Shown: positions 37,858-47,973, counted from the stretch's first letter. The stretch: DNA of 53,913 nucleotides from Hyphomicrobiales bacterium (GCA_004144595.1 SEEM01000028.1:1-53913); one strand, 5' to 3'. Notes: generated by a model not told the origin, from the letters alone. Made by a program: numbers and translations.

Positions 37858-39822
37858 TCAGACCGTGACCTGCGTGCCGACCTCCACGACGCGGCCGGTC
37901 GGGATCTGGAAGAAGTCCGTCGCGTCGGTCGCGCTCTTGGTCAGGCCGATGAAGAGATTGTCCTGCCACATCGGCATGCCCGATTGCGGGGAAGCCTTGA
38001 TCGAGCGCCGCGACAGGAAGAACGAGGTCGACATGATGTCGAACTTGAAGCCCTGCTTGCGCAGCATGGCCAGGCCCTTCGGCACGTTCGGGCTCTCCAT
38101 GTAGCCGTAGACCATGTCGACCCGCCAGAAATCGTCGGTGATGCGGGCGAGGCGGACCCGCTCCTCCTCGACGACGCGGGGGGTGTCGGCCGAGCGCACG
38201 GTCAGGACGACGTTGCGCTCGTGCAGCACCTTGTTGTGCTTGAGGTTGTGCAGGAGCGAGGCCGGCGCGGTCTCGGGATCGCTGGTCAGGAACACGGCCA
38301 TGCCCTTCACGCGGGCGGGCGGGCTCTTCGAGAGCATGGTGACCAGCTCGAGCAGAGGCACGTCGGTCTTGCGTGTCTTGTCGAACAGGATCTTGGTGCC
38401 GCGCATCCAGGTCCACATCACCAGCGTCAGGCCCATGGCGAGCAGAACCGGCACGTAGCCGCCGTGGAACAGCTTCAGCATGTTGGCCGAGAAGAACGAC
38501 ACGTCGACCAGGAAGAAAGGCAGGATCAGTGCGCCGGTCGCCAGCGGGCTCCAGCCCCAGTGGCGGCGGATCACGATGGCCGCGAGCATGGAGGACACCA
38601 CCATCGTGCCGAAGACCGAGATGCCATAGGCGTGCGACAGGCTCGACGATGTCCGGAACGACCAGACCAGGATCAGCACCACGACGAGCAGCAGCAGGTT
38701 GACACGCGGCACATAGATCTGGCCGGAGGTCTGCTCGGAGGTGTGGCGGATCTCCATGCGCGGCAGCAGGCCGAGCTGGATCGCCTGCCGGGTCAATGAG
38801 AAGGCGCCGGTGATCACCGATTGGCTCGCGATGATGGTCGCGACCGTGGCCATGATGACAAAGGGCAACAGCAGGCCCTGTGGCGCCAGGCGGTAGAACG
38901 GATTGTCGATCGCGGTCGGGTCGGAGAGGATCAGCGCGCCCTGGCCGAGATAGTTGAGCCACAAGGCCGGGAAGACGACATAGAGCCAGGCGCCGCGGAT
39001 CGGGCCGCGGCCGAAATGGCCCATATCGGCGTAGAGCGCCTCGGCGCCGGTCACCGCGAGACAGACCGAGCCGAGCACGGCCAGCGCCACGCCGGCATGA
39101 TCGCGGAAGAAGAGCAGCGCGTAATACGGGTTGATCGAGCGGAAGACGCTGAGATCGTCGGCGATATGGTAGATGCCGAGCCCGGCCAGCGTCAGGAACC
39201 AGACCAGCATGATCGGGCCGAAGAAGGTCGCGACGCGGTGGGTGCCGTGGCTCTGCATCACGAACAGACCGATCAGGATCACCGAGGCGATCCAGAGGAT
39301 GTAGTCGTTCAGCACGGGGGTGACGAGCTTGATGCCCTCGATCGCCGAGAGCACCGAGATCGCCGGGGTGATGACGGTATCGCCGTAGAACAGGCCGGCG
39401 CCGATCATGCCGAGCAGCAGGGCGACATGGCTGCGGGCGCGGCCGAGGCTGCGCTGCGCCAGCGCGACGAGGGTGAGGATGCCGCCTTCGCCGTTATTGT
39501 CGGCCCGCATCAGCAGCACGATATATTTCAGCGTCACGACGACGACGAGCGACCAGAGGATCAGCGAGAGGACGCCGATGACGACCGAAGCCGGGACCGC
39601 AGCGGTGGCGTCGCCCCCGGTGGCGGCAAGGATGGTTTCGCGCAGCGCGTAGAGCGGGCTGGTGCCGATATCGCCATAGACGACGCCGAGCGCACCGAGC
39701 GCCAGCGCGGCGTATCCCTGCTTGCCATGCCCGTGGCCACCGTTCTGGCCGTGCCCGGCATCCATGCCGAAGCGGGAATCCTCCGGCCGGACGGTCGCAG
39801 GATTCGGGTTCTCATGCCCCAT
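37858..39822 (-). CDS. kup: Low-affinity potassium transporter Kup
   Basis: A 654-residue K+ uptake protein of the KUP/HAK/KT family. A His/Gly-rich N-terminal tail (residues 1-35) is followed by [20 protein letters not shown], the family signature, and about twelve membrane segments up to residue 455. The rest is a cytoplasmic domain, as in E. coli Kup. It is a single gene on the minus strand. Confidence 0.95.
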   Translation of the reverse strand: MGHENPNPATVRPEDSRFGMDAGHGQNGGHGHGKQGYAALALGALGVVYGDIGTSPLYALRETILAATGGDATAAVPASVVIGVLSLILWSLVVVVTLKYIVLLMRADNNGEGGILTLVALAQRSLGRARSHVALLLGMIGAGLFYGDTVITPAISVLSAIEGIKLVTPVLNDYILWIASVILIGLFVMQSHGTHRVATFFGPIMLVWFLTLAGLGIYHIADDLSVFRSINPYYALLFFRDHAGVALAVLGSVCLAVTGAEALYADMGHFGRGPIRGAWLYVVFPALWLNYLGQGALILSDPTAIDNPFYRLAPQGLLLPFVIMATVATIIASQSVITGAFSLTRQAIQLGLLPRMEIRHTSEQTSGQIYVPRVNLLLLVVVLILVWSFRTSSSLSHAYGISVFGTMVVSSMLAAIVIRRHWGWSPLATGALILPFFLVDVSFFSANMLKLFHGGYVPVLLAMGLTLVMWTWMRGTKILFDKTRKTDVPLLELVTMLSKSPPARVKGMAVFLTSDPETAPASLLHNLKHNKVLHERNVVLTVRSADTPRVVEEERVRLARITDDFWRVDMVYGYMESPNVPKGLAMLRKQGFKFDIMSTSFFLSRRSIKASPQSGMPMWQDNLFIGLTKSATDATDFFQIPTGRVVEVGTQVTV

Positions 39823-39901
39823 CAGGGATCTCCGCGCATGCTGCGGTGCAGCGAAAGGCCGGGGCCTCTAGCACGTTGCGGGCGGTACGCAAAGGCGGCG
39901 G

Positions 39902-41176
39902 TCAACCGGCCGCGCCCAGACCGGCGCCGTAGCGCCGCTCGACATAGCTGGCGACCATGGTCTTGAATTCGGCGGCGATGCCGGCGCCGCGCAATGTCGC
40001 GACCTTCTTGCCGTCGACGAACACGGGGGCCGTCGGGTCCTCACCGGTGCCGGGCAGCGAGATGCCGATATCGGCATGCTTGGACTCGCCGGGGCCGTTG
40101 ACGATGCAGCCCATCACCGCGACGTTCAGGTTCTCGACGCCGGGATACTGGGTCTTCCATTCCGGCATGGAGGTCGAGATCCAGGTCTGAATATCCTGGG
40201 CGAGTTCCTGGAACACGGTCGAGGTGGTGCGGCCGCAGCCGGGGCACGCGGCGACCAGTGGCACGAAGGCGCGGAAGCCCATGGTCTGGAGCAGTTCCTG
40301 CGCCGTCCTCACCTCGAGCGTGCGGTCGCCGCCTGGCTCGGGCGTCAGCGAATAGCGGATGGTGTCGCCGATCCCTTCCTGCAGGAGGATGCCGAGCGCG
40401 GCCGAGGAGGCGACGATGCCCTTCGAGCCCATGCCGGCCTCGGTCAGCCCGAGATGGATGGCGTAGTTCGCCCGGCTCGCCAGCATGCGGTAGACCGTGA
40501 TCAGGTCCTGCACGCCGGAAACTTTGGCCGAGAGGATGATGTATTCGCGGGCGAGGCCGATCTCCTCGGCGCGCTCGGCCGAGAGCAAGGCCGACTGCAC
40601 CATGGCCTCGCGCATGATGGCGCGGGCATCGAGCGGGCGGACGGCGCGGGCGTTCTCGTCCATCAGGACGGTCAGCAGTTCCTGGTCGAGCGAGCCCCAG
40701 TTGGCGCCGATGCGCACCGGCTTGCGATGCTTGATCGCAATCTCGATGATCTGGCCGAACTGCTTGTCCTTCTTGTCCTTGAAGCCGACATTGCCGGGGT
40801 TGATCCGGTATTTCGCCAGCGCCTCGGCGCAGGCCGGATGGTCGGAGAGCAGCTTGTGGCCGATATAGTGGAAGTCGCCGACCAGCGGCACGTCGATGCC
40901 GATGCGGTCGAGCCGCTCGCGGATTTTCGGCACGGCCGCAGCAGCCTCGTCGCGATCGACGGTGATGCGGACGAGTTCCGAACCCTGGCGGGCGAGCGCG
41001 GCGACCTGCGCCACAGTGCCGGCGATATCGGCCGTGTCGGTATTGGTCATCGACTGAACGACGATCGGCGCCCCGCCGCCGACCGTAACATGCCCGACCT
41101 TGACCGGCACCGTGAGCTGGCGACCGAGAGGCCCGGCGCGCTCCGGCGTCAGATGTGAGAAGGCGCGCTCATTCAT
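39902..41176 (-). CDS. ispG: 4-hydroxy-3-methylbut-2-enyl diphosphate synthase
   Basis: A 424-residue iron-sulfur enzyme of the non-mevalonate isoprenoid pathway. The TIM-barrel part has [11 protein letters not shown] near residue 40 and [11 protein letters not shown]. The C-terminal cluster-binding part has CPGCGRT and the later cysteine in [10 protein letters not shown]. It is a housekeeping gene, 79 bases upstream of kup in the same direction and just downstream of zur. Confidence 0.96.
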   Translation of the reverse strand: MNERAFSHLTPERAGPLGRQLTVPVKVGHVTVGGGAPIVVQSMTNTDTADIAGTVAQVAALARQGSELVRITVDRDEAAAAVPKIRERLDRIGIDVPLVGDFHYIGHKLLSDHPACAEALAKYRINPGNVGFKDKKDKQFGQIIEIAIKHRKPVRIGANWGSLDQELLTVLMDENARAVRPLDARAIMREAMVQSALLSAERAEEIGLAREYIILSAKVSGVQDLITVYRMLASRANYAIHLGLTEAGMGSKGIVASSAALGILLQEGIGDTIRYSLTPEPGGDRTLEVRTAQELLQTMGFRAFVPLVAACPGCGRTTSTVFQELAQDIQTWISTSMPEWKTQYPGVENLNVAVMGCIVNGPGESKHADIGISLPGTGEDPTAPVFVDGKKVATLRGAGIAAEFKTMVASYVERRYGAGLGAAG

Positions 41177-41188
41177 GCGGGCTCTCTA

Positions 41189-41764
41189 TCATGATCCGGC
41201 GTTCCGGCAATGCTCGCACCGGCCGACGATCTCGACCATCTGATGCGCGGGTGAGAATTGCCGGTTTTCGGCGATCGCCGCCACAGCTTTCTTCATGGCG
41301 GGCGAGGAATCCTCGTCGACCCCGCCGCAGGCTTCGCAGATCAGGAAAGCGACGACCTCGTTCGCGCCATGGCCGTGCAGGCAGGCGACATAGGCGTTCT
41401 TCGACGAGAGTCGGTGGACGAAGCCCTGCTCGACCAGGAAATCGAGCGCGCGATAGATCGAGATCGGCGCGAGGCGGCGTCCGCCGGCCGGCGAAATGCG
41501 ATCGGCCAGATCATAGGCGCCGACAGGGCGGTGATCGGCATGGAGCGCTTCAAGCGCCTGTCGCCGGATCGGCGTCAGGCGCAAGCCGCGCTCGCGGCAG
41601 ATCCGTTCGGCCCGGGCGAGGGCTTCGGCCGCGTGGCGGCGATGGTCTTCCGCATGGCGGCAGGGGCCTTCGCCATGTGCGTGCGACGCATGGTCATGGT
41701 CCCCGTGAGGATGCGCGTTCGGCTGCATTTTCGTCATGTTGCGTTGCGAAGACTCATCGGGCAC
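41189..41764 (-). CDS. zur: Zinc uptake regulator Zur (Fur family)
   Basis: A 191-residue Fur-type repressor. Its N-terminus has a His-rich stretch (HPHGDHDHASHAHGEGPCRH, residues about 17-36). The winged helix (RLTPIRRQALEALH to APISIYRALDFL) leads to a dimerisation domain with structural CxxC pairs in ICEACGG and RCEHC. The start may be 41764 or the ATG at 41737; neither ribosome site is strong. The His-rich tail favours zinc sensing over iron. It lies 12 bases upstream of ispG and divergent from bdhA. Confidence 0.85.
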   Translation of the reverse strand: MPDESSQRNMTKMQPNAHPHGDHDHASHAHGEGPCRHAEDHRRHAAEALARAERICRERGLRLTPIRRQALEALHADHRPVGAYDLADRISPAGGRRLAPISIYRALDFLVEQGFVHRLSSKNAYVACLHGHGANEVVAFLICEACGGVDEDSSPAMKKAVAAIAENRQFSPAHQMVEIVGRCEHCRNAGS

Positions 41765-41849
41765 CCTGCGACGATATTCTGTCGGCGCATCGTCCGTTCG
41801 ACCCCGAACCTAAGCATTTTCTCCCCGATTGTCAGGAGCCTTGACGCTC

Positions 41850-42635
41850 ATGTTCCTCAAAGACCGTACTGCTGCGATCACCGGCTCGACCTCTGGCATC
41901 GGATTGGCCTATGCCCGCGCCCTTGCGGCCGAGGGCGCCAACCTCGTCATCAACGGCATCATGCCCCCCGCCGAAGCCGAGCGGCTGCGCACCGACCTGG
42001 AACAGGAATTCGGCGTCAAGGTGGTGTTCTCGGGCGCGGACATGACCAAGCCCGCCGAAATCGCCGGCTTCATCGCCGAGGGCGAAAAGGTCTTCGGCGC
42101 GATCGACATCCTGATCAACAATGCCGGTATCCAGTATGTCGCGCCGATCGACGAGTTCCCGATCGAGAAATGGGACCAGATCATCGCGATCAACCTGTCC
42201 TCGGCCTTCCACACCACCCGTGCGGCACTGCCGAAGATGAAGGCGAAGGGCTGGGGCCGGATCATCAACACGGCCTCGGCGCATGCCTTCGTCGCCTCGC
42301 CCTTCAAGTCAGCCTATGTCGCGGCCAAGCACGGCATCGCCGGCCTGACCAAGACCGTGGCGCTCGAGGTCGCGACGCAAGGCATCACCGTGAACGCCAT
42401 CGCGCCCGGCTATGTCTGGACGCCGCTGGTCGAGAAGCAGATCCCGGACACGATGAAGGCGCGCAACATGACCAAGGAGCAGGTCATGAACGACGTCCTG
42501 CTCGCGGCGCAGCCGACCAAGGAGTTCGTTACGGTCGAGCAGGTCGCGGCGCTCGCGGTCTTCCTGTGCACGGATTCGGCCAAGTCGATCACCGGGACGA
42601 CGCTGCCTATGGATGGCGGCTGGACCGCGGCGTGA
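41850..42635 (+). CDS. bdhA: 3-hydroxybutyrate dehydrogenase
   Basis: A 261-residue short-chain dehydrogenase. The NAD site is TGSTSGIGLAYA at residues 12-23, NNAG near residue 90, and the catalytic Ser-Tyr-Lys appears in TASAHA and YVAAKHG. The C-terminus SITGTTLPMDGGWTAA is typical of bacterial 3-hydroxybutyrate dehydrogenases. It links PHB breakdown to acetoacetate. The ATG at 41850 follows AGGAG. Its stop overlaps the GTG of the next gene. Confidence 0.93.
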   Translation: MFLKDRTAAITGSTSGIGLAYARALAAEGANLVINGIMPPAEAERLRTDLEQEFGVKVVFSGADMTKPAEIAGFIAEGEKVFGAIDILINNAGIQYVAPIDEFPIEKWDQIIAINLSSAFHTTRAALPKMKAKGWGRIINTASAHAFVASPFKSAYVAAKHGIAGLTKTVALEVATQGITVNAIAPGYVWTPLVEKQIPDTMKARNMTKEQVMNDVLLAAQPTKEFVTVEQVAALAVFLCTDSAKSITGTTLPMDGGWTAA

Positions 42636-43705
42636 GCGGCCGCCCCACACGCAGGCCCGAGCCGGTCAAGGGGCTCGTCGGTCCCAAGGCCGAGAAGACG
42701 GTCTCCCTGGCGCTCCAGGGCGGAGGCGCGCATGGCGCCTTCACCTGGGGCGTGCTCGACGCCATCCTGGCAGATGGCCGCCTCGGCATCGAGGCGTTGA
42801 CCGGCACCAGCGCGGGCGCGATGAACGCGGTCGTGCTGGCGGAGGGCTGGATCGATGGGGGAGCGGACGGCGCGCGCACCAAGCTCGAAGCCTTCTGGCG
42901 GGCGATCAGCGTCGACGGGAAATATGGGGGCTCGGAGCGTTCGCTCATCGACACCATGCTGGGCGCCTGGGGCAACAATAACGGCACGCCGCCGGGCATG
43001 CTGTTCTTCGAGATGTTCGCGAAGGTCGCGAGCCCCTACGACGTCAATCCGCTGAACATCAATCCGCTGCGCGGCGTCGTCGCCGACCTCATCGATTTCG
43101 ACAAGGTCAGGGCTTGCGATGCCGTGAAGCTGTTCATCGCCGCCACCAATGTCCGCACCGGCAAGATCGCGGTGTTCGACGGCAAGGACCTGACGCCCGA
43201 CCACGTGATGGCCTCGGCCTGCCTGCCGATGGTGTTCCAGGCGGTGGAGATCGACGGCGAGGCCTATTGGGATGGCGGCTATATGGGCAATCCCGCCCTG
43301 TTCCCGCTGTTCTACCAGGCGCATTGCGACGACATCCTGCTGGTGCAGATCAACCCGATCCAGCGCCGGGAACTGCCGACCAAGGCGCGCGAGATACAGG
43401 ACCGCCTGAACGAGATCACCTTCAACGCCTCGCTGCTGCGCGAGCTGCGGGCGATCGATTTCGTCAACCGCCTGATCGACGACGGCAAGCTGCCTGTTGA
43501 CGAATACAAGCGCGTCCTGATGCATCGCATCGATGGCGGGCCGCCCTTGGCCGAACTCACGTCGTCCTCGCGGATGAACGCGGAATGGTCCTTCCTGCTC
43601 AAGCTGCGCGACATGGGACGCAGCGCGGGCAAGCGCTGGCTGAAGCGCAATTACGAGGCGATCGGCAAGACCGCCACGCTCGATCTCCGCGACGCGATCG
43701 GCTGA
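42632..43705 (+). CDS. Patatin-like phospholipase/esterase
   Basis: A 357-residue serine hydrolase of the patatin family. The oxyanion loop GGGAHGAF is near residue 31, the nucleophile elbow GTSAGAMNA near residue 58 and the catalytic aspartate in WDGGYMGNP near residue 213. The GTG at 42632 overlaps the bdhA stop, so the two proteins are made together. The pairing with bdhA suggests a hydrolase that acts on intracellular PHB or acyl substrates; that is inference. The much longer open frame upstream is antisense to zur and not part of the protein. Confidence 0.85.
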   Translation: MSGRPTRRPEPVKGLVGPKAEKTVSLALQGGGAHGAFTWGVLDAILADGRLGIEALTGTSAGAMNAVVLAEGWIDGGADGARTKLEAFWRAISVDGKYGGSERSLIDTMLGAWGNNNGTPPGMLFFEMFAKVASPYDVNPLNINPLRGVVADLIDFDKVRACDAVKLFIAATNVRTGKIAVFDGKDLTPDHVMASACLPMVFQAVEIDGEAYWDGGYMGNPALFPLFYQAHCDDILLVQINPIQRRELPTKAREIQDRLNEITFNASLLRELRAIDFVNRLIDDGKLPVDEYKRVLMHRIDGGPPLAELTSSSRMNAEWSFLLKLRDMGRSAGKRWLKRNYEAIGKTATLDLRDAIG

Positions 43706-43829
43706 ACCGGGCCGCGCCGGCATCCTTCACGTTCCGGCGTCTCACTTGTTCCGGCTGCGCTCTTGCGCCGGCCTCGGGCGCAATGCCATTCAGCGGGTTC
43801 GAAACCTTTTCCAAGAAGACGGGGATTTC

Positions 43830-44246
43830 ATGAGCAAGCTGATCGTCACCGCCGGGCCGTTCAAGTTCGACGCCAAGTTCGAGCTGGAAGCCGCGCCGAA
43901 GACCTGCGCCGCGTTCAAGCAACAGATGCCCTTCATCAGCAAGATGGTGCATGTGCGTTGGAGCGGGGAGGGCGTCTGGATGCCGCTCGGCGATCTCGAT
44001 TTCGGCGTGGGCTACGAGAACAACACGGCCTATCCGGCCCCCGGCCACATCATCCTGTATCCGGGCGGCGTCAGCGAGACCGAGATCCTGCTCGCCTATG
44101 GCGGCGTGCAGTTCGCCAGCAAGGCGGGTGTGCTCTCGGGCAACCATTTCATCACCCTGACCTCGGGGCTGGAGAACCTCTACGCGCTCGGCCGCAAGAC
44201 GCTCTACGAAGGCGTGCAGGACGTCCGCTTCGACCTCGTCGAGTGA
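43830..44246 (+). CDS. DUF3830 family protein (cyclophilin-like fold)
   Basis: A 138-residue protein that resembles the DUF3830 family: FKFDAKFELEAAPKTCAAFK, then HVRWSGEGVWMPLGDLDFGVGYENNT and a glycine-rich middle ending in PGHIILYPGG. The fold is predicted to be a small beta barrel as in cyclophilins, with no known activity. GGGGATTTC lies before the ATG at 43830. A strong bidirectional terminator follows its stop. Confidence 0.75.
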   Translation: MSKLIVTAGPFKFDAKFELEAAPKTCAAFKQQMPFISKMVHVRWSGEGVWMPLGDLDFGVGYENNTAYPAPGHIILYPGGVSETEILLAYGGVQFASKAGVLSGNHFITLTSGLENLYALGRKTLYEGVQDVRFDLVE

Positions 44247-44268
44247 GCCCGACTGGCGATCGAATATG

Positions 44269-44301
44269 AAAAAGGCGGGGCGCCGTGCGTCCCGCCTTTT
44301 T
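44269..44301. terminator. Bidirectional intrinsic terminator
   Basis: AAAAAGGCGGG (44269-44279) is the exact reverse complement of CCCGCCTTTTT (44291-44301), with an 11-base loop. It serves the plus-strand DUF3830 gene and the minus-strand antiporter gene that ends at 44302. Confidence 0.9.
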
Positions 44302-46161
44302 CTATGCCGCGGCCGGAGGATTGGCCGGCGGCTCCTCCGCCGGCGGCTTCTGAGCAGGAAGCGCGGCGACCGTCTCGGGCTTTGCCGCTTCGGATGCGAC
44401 ATCCGGCTCGACTGCTGCAGGCGCGGCGGTACCCCGGAGATTCTGGCAAAGCGAGAGCATGGCGCGGGCGATCTCGGCCTCGCCCATGATGGTCAGCGTC
44501 GCCCCGCATTTCGTGAGATGCGCGACCTCGGCATCGGAATGGGCGCGGGCGACGATCGGCAGGGCCGGGTTCTCGGCCCGGGCCTGTTCGCAGACTTGGC
44601 CCGCCTCGAAGCTGCCGGGGATGGCGACGAAGAGGCGGACCGCCCGGTCGACGCCGGCCGCCGACAGCACTTCGGGATCGGCGGCATTGCCGACGAGAAG
44701 CTCGGCGCCGTCGCGCTTCGCCGTCGCGACGGCGTCGGGATTGTCCTCGATGACCAGGAGCTTCGCGCCCTGCGAAAGCAGGCCGGCTCCGAGCAAGCTG
44801 CCGACCCGGCCATAACCGACGACGACGATGTGGTTGTCGAGGCCGGTCGGGGTGATGTCGCGTTCCGGCGGGGCTGCCGGCTGCGGTTCGGGCGCTGCCG
44901 CCTTCTCGGGCTCGCCCGCATCGGCAGGGGCCACGGGCTTCGGCTTCGCGGCCGGAGCTTCCGGCGCCAGACGCTCGGCCAGTGCGAAGACCACGGGATT
45001 GAGCAGGATCGACAGAATCGCGCCGGCCAGGATGAGGTCTCGCCCCTGTGCGGGCAGGACGCCGAGTGCGGTGCCGAGGCCGGCGAGGATGAACGAGAAC
45101 TCGCCGATCTGCGCGAGCGATGCAGAGATCGTCAGGGCAACCGCCTGGGAGCGGCCGAAGGCGCGCACGATCATCCAGGCCGCAACGGATTTGCCGATCA
45201 GGATGATGGCGAGCGTACCCAGCAGCGGCGCCGGCGCGCGCAGGATGATGCCGGGGTCGAACAGCATGCCGACGGAGACGAAGAACAGCACGGCGAAAGC
45301 GTCGCGAAGCGGCAGGGTTTCCTCGGCGGCGCGCTGAGAGAGCGGCGATTCGGACAGAATCATGCCGGCGAAGAAGGCGCCGAGCGCGAAGGAGACGCCG
45401 AACAGCGAGGCTGCCGCATAGGCGACGCCCAGTGCCACGGCCAGCACCGCCAGCCGGAAGAGCTCGCGCGAGCCGGTATGCGCCACCCAGTGCAGCACCC
45501 AGGGGATGACGCGCCGGCCGATGACGAGCATGAAGGCGAGGAAGCCGATCAGCTTGGCGAAGGTCAGGCCGAGTACGCCCCAGACGCCGAGATCGAACCG
45601 CGTCGCGAGCGGGGCACTGCCGCCTGACGGCGCGCCGTTGATGATCTCGGCCAGCACCGGCAGCAGCACCAGCGCCAGCACCATCGCGATATCCTCGACG
45701 ATCAGCCAGCCGACCGCGATGCGGCCGCGCTCGGTCTGGACCAGTCGCCGTTCCTGAAGCGAGCGCAGCAGGACGACCGTCGAGGCGGTGGAGAGCGCGA
45801 GGCCGAAGACGGCGCCTGAAAACCAGTTCCAGCCCAGCAGCGTGCCGAGCCCGAGACCAAGCAGTGTCGCGATGCCGATCTGGACGACCGCGCCCGGCAC
45901 GGCGATCGCCTTCACCGACAGCAGGTCTTTAAGAGAGAAATGCAGGCCGACGCCGAACATCAGCAGGATGACGCCTATCTCGGCGAGCTCGTTGGCAAGG
46001 TTCTGGTCGGCGACGAAACCCGGGGTGAACGGGCCGACGGCGACACCGGCGAGGAGATAGCCGACGAGGGGCGAAATCCGCATTTTGTGGGCGATGGCCC
46101 CGAAGACGAAAGCAAGGCCTAGGCCCGCGACAACGATGGCGATCAGCGGGCCGTGATGCAT
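44302..46161 (-). CDS. ybaL: YbaL/Kef-type cation:proton antiporter
   Basis: A 619-residue CPA2 family protein. Twelve or so membrane segments span residues 1-390 (starting LIAIVVAGLGLAFVFGAIAHKM, with the conserved VGYLLAGVAVGPFTPG and GWLIVEDIAMVLAL). A TrkA-N nucleotide-binding domain follows (HIVVVGYGRVGSLLGAGL, about residue 445). The C-terminal 50 residues are an Ala/Pro/Glu-rich tail, and a similar linker precedes the TrkA-N domain. It resembles YbaL (RosB) in domain order. The terminal residues lie right at the terminator. Confidence 0.85.
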   Translation of the reverse strand: MHHGPLIAIVVAGLGLAFVFGAIAHKMRISPLVGYLLAGVAVGPFTPGFVADQNLANELAEIGVILLMFGVGLHFSLKDLLSVKAIAVPGAVVQIGIATLLGLGLGTLLGWNWFSGAVFGLALSTASTVVLLRSLQERRLVQTERGRIAVGWLIVEDIAMVLALVLLPVLAEIINGAPSGGSAPLATRFDLGVWGVLGLTFAKLIGFLAFMLVIGRRVIPWVLHWVAHTGSRELFRLAVLAVALGVAYAAASLFGVSFALGAFFAGMILSESPLSQRAAEETLPLRDAFAVLFFVSVGMLFDPGIILRAPAPLLGTLAIILIGKSVAAWMIVRAFGRSQAVALTISASLAQIGEFSFILAGLGTALGVLPAQGRDLILAGAILSILLNPVVFALAERLAPEAPAAKPKPVAPADAGEPEKAAAPEPQPAAPPERDITPTGLDNHIVVVGYGRVGSLLGAGLLSQGAKLLVIEDNPDAVATAKRDGAELLVGNAADPEVLSAAGVDRAVRLFVAIPGSFEAGQVCEQARAENPALPIVARAHSDAEVAHLTKCGATLTIMGEAEIARAMLSLCQNLRGTAAPAAVEPDVASEAAKPETVAALPAQKPPAEEPPANPPAAA

Positions 46162-46314
46162 GGGTCTCCCGAATCCGACAGGATCAATAAATCAAGATTG
46201 TTTGAACTATCCGAGCATGGGGGTTCGAGGCCGCATTTTCAACCGAAAGGCGTACGACTTTTCAGCCTTTGGCTGCCGAAATTCTCGGCCGCCGGACATG
46301 GCTGGCAAGTTGGT

Positions 46315-46635
46315 TCATGCCTTCGGCTTCTCCAGCAGGATCTGGCCCTGCTTCTGGACGCCGATCTTGAGCTTCTCGGCGAACATCGCGAGCATCCAGG
46401 GCAGGCTCACTTCGACCCGGATCAGGCTCTCCTCGACCTCGATGCGGCCATTGACGGTCTGCCCGAGCGCGCCGACGCCGAAATGCAGCGCGTCGCCCTC
46501 CCAGCGCTCCTCGACCAGTTGCATCCGGACCAGGCCGAGCCGGTCGCGGATCTTGTCGACACCGTCGCGCAGGCGGGCCAGAGCGGCCTCCCGGCCTAGA
46601 TCATGCGAGATGGTGATGGAAACGGGTTTGCCCAT
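46315..46635 (-). CDS. Polyhydroxyalkanoic acid system family protein
   Basis: A 106-residue protein similar to the PHA_gran_rgn family (PF09650): SITISHDLGREAALARLRDGV at the N-terminus, then a beta-rich middle (ALHFGVGALGQTVNGRIEVEE) and the PWMLAMFAEKLKIGVQKQGQILL helix. The family is associated with polyhydroxyalkanoate granules. There is no partner gene beside it. Between it and the next gene (46636-46883) I see only a terminator. Confidence 0.8.
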   Translation of the reverse strand: MGKPVSITISHDLGREAALARLRDGVDKIRDRLGLVRMQLVEERWEGDALHFGVGALGQTVNGRIEVEESLIRVEVSLPWMLAMFAEKLKIGVQKQGQILLEKPKA

Positions 46636-46817
46636 GTCTGCTCATCGAAAAGAACGGAGGGCCCTACATGGCGACGGCGAAGGCATTTTTCCAGCGCATC
46701 GGGCAAAGCGACCACGGGGGAAATATCGGCTAGCCGAGGCGACGCACGACCGGATTCCAGAAGGGCTGCGGTCGTCTGGTCGGGTGGATTGCTGTGAGCC
46801 TTCGGCTCCAGACATGG

Positions 46818-46840
46818 AAAAGCCCGCCGATTGGGCGGGC
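46818..46840 (-). terminator. Terminator after the 69-residue minus-strand gene
   Basis: GCCCGCC (46822-46828) pairs with GGCGGGC (46834-46840). On the minus strand the hairpin is followed by a T-run (AAAA at 46818-46821 on the plus strand). Confidence 0.7.
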
Positions 46841-46883
46841 CTCATGATCCATCGCTTCGCCGGAACGCCCGGCTTCGTCCGCC

Positions 46884-47093
46884 TCAATCGCGGTTGCTCA
46901 AACGCTTCTGTCCGGTTTGGGTGACCCGCCAGATGGTGCCGTCCGACTCGACGAGGCCGCGATCCTGCAGGGAATGCAGCATGGTCTCGTCGAAGATGAA
47001 GTGGCGGGTCTCCTCCTCGATGCTCTCCAGTGCGATCCATTCGGGATCGGAGAGAACGAACGGGTGAGCGATCTGGAGGTGCTGAACATTCAT
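46884..47093 (-). CDS. Small protein of unknown function, possibly winged-helix
   Basis: A 69-residue protein with helices and a short hairpin (LQDRGLVESDGTIWRVTQTGQKRLS) that resembles the wing of a small DNA-binding protein. GGAG lies seven bases ahead of the ATG at 47093. It is divergent from the next gene and has a terminator after it. The function is unknown. Confidence 0.55.
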   Translation of the reverse strand: MNVQHLQIAHPFVLSDPEWIALESIEEETRHFIFDETMLHSLQDRGLVESDGTIWRVTQTGQKRLSNRD

Positions 47094-47205
47094 GCGCGTC
47101 TCCTTCTCGTTGATGGCCCCTGTTCTTTGCTACCTCGCATTCAATCATGACGCGGTCGTGGCCGAACAGGTGAAGAACCGCGGCTCAGTTGTTTTGTCGC
47201 GGCTC

Positions 47206-47230
47206 GGAACCCGGCCGCTTCGACTTCGTT
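47206..47230 (+). promoter_or_regulatory. EcfG-type general stress promoter
   Basis: GGAAC (47206-47210) and CGTT (47227-47230) are separated by 16 bases, the consensus for EcfG sigma in alphaproteobacteria. It lies 39 bases before the start of the membrane protein at 47269. Confidence 0.65.
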
Positions 47231-47268
47231 CTCTGGCCATGACCCCTTTTAGAAACGGAGAGTCCGCC

Positions 47269-47928
47269 ATGGCGATCAGCAACAGCTTCCCACCCGACGT
47301 TCCGAAGGCCGCCGATGATGCTGCCGAGCAGGTCGGAGCCACCGTCAGCACCCTGCGCGGCAAGGCCGCCGATCTCGCGGACAAGGCGACTGAGACAGTG
47401 AAGGATGGCTACGACCGGGCCAAGGAAGCCTGGGACGACGCCGAGCCGCTCGAGGCCGTTCGCGACGGCGGGCAGGCGGTCGTCAGGAGCATCGAGCGCA
47501 ACCCGCTGGCCGCGTTCGGCCTGGGCGTCGCCGGCATCGGGTTGGTAGCGTGGGCCGTGCTCCGCAATCAATCCTCGGGCTGGGATCGCTATCAGCCGGA
47601 TTACAGCCGCTGGCGCAGCTGGCTCCAGGACTACGGCTCCGAAGCGAGCGACGCCGGAAACCGGGCCCTGAAGTCGAGCAAGGGCTGGTTGCGCTCGCAT
47701 CGCGACGACGTGGATGATTATGCCGGTCGCGCCGGCGACTACGCGGCGATGGCGCGCGACTATGCCGACAGGGGCGGGCGCATGCTGGCGAAGCGGGCCG
47801 AGCGAGAGCCGATGGCGCTCGTGGTCGGGCTCGGGCTCGCAGCCTACGTGATCGGATCGCTGCTGAACTCGGCTTCGGCGAGCGAGCCGGCTGCCGCGCC
47901 GGCCCGCAAGCGAGCCGCCCGGCGTTGA
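47269..47928 (+). CDS. Stress-inducible membrane-anchored protein (DUF883-like)
   Basis: A 219-residue protein. Residues 1-75 are charged and helical (ATVSTLRGKAADLADKATETVKDGYDRAKEA shape) as in DUF883/ElaB-type proteins. A hydrophobic segment follows at 78-97 (NPLAAFGLGVAGIGLVAWAVL), then a Ser/Asp/Arg-rich stretch, a second hydrophobic segment near 185-205 (ALVVGLGLAAYVIGSLL) and a basic tail. The family assignment is by composition only. The ATG at 47269 follows AAACGGAG. The EcfG-type promoter just upstream makes it part of the general stress response. Confidence 0.7.
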   Translation: MAISNSFPPDVPKAADDAAEQVGATVSTLRGKAADLADKATETVKDGYDRAKEAWDDAEPLEAVRDGGQAVVRSIERNPLAAFGLGVAGIGLVAWAVLRNQSSGWDRYQPDYSRWRSWLQDYGSEASDAGNRALKSSKGWLRSHRDDVDDYAGRAGDYAAMARDYADRGGRMLAKRAEREPMALVVGLGLAAYVIGSLLNSASASEPAAAPARKRAARR

Positions 47929-47973
47929 GGGCCTCGGCCGAACTGATGTTCGGCCCGAGACGGCTCCAATAAA

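Noticed and set aside
41258..42631. N-terminal extension that would fuse zur-antisense, bdhA shadow and the patatin gene into one 815-residue protein
   Set aside because: The part before 42632 overlaps zur on the opposite strand and bdhA in another frame, and has no family similarity. The patatin domain begins just after the GTG at 42632.
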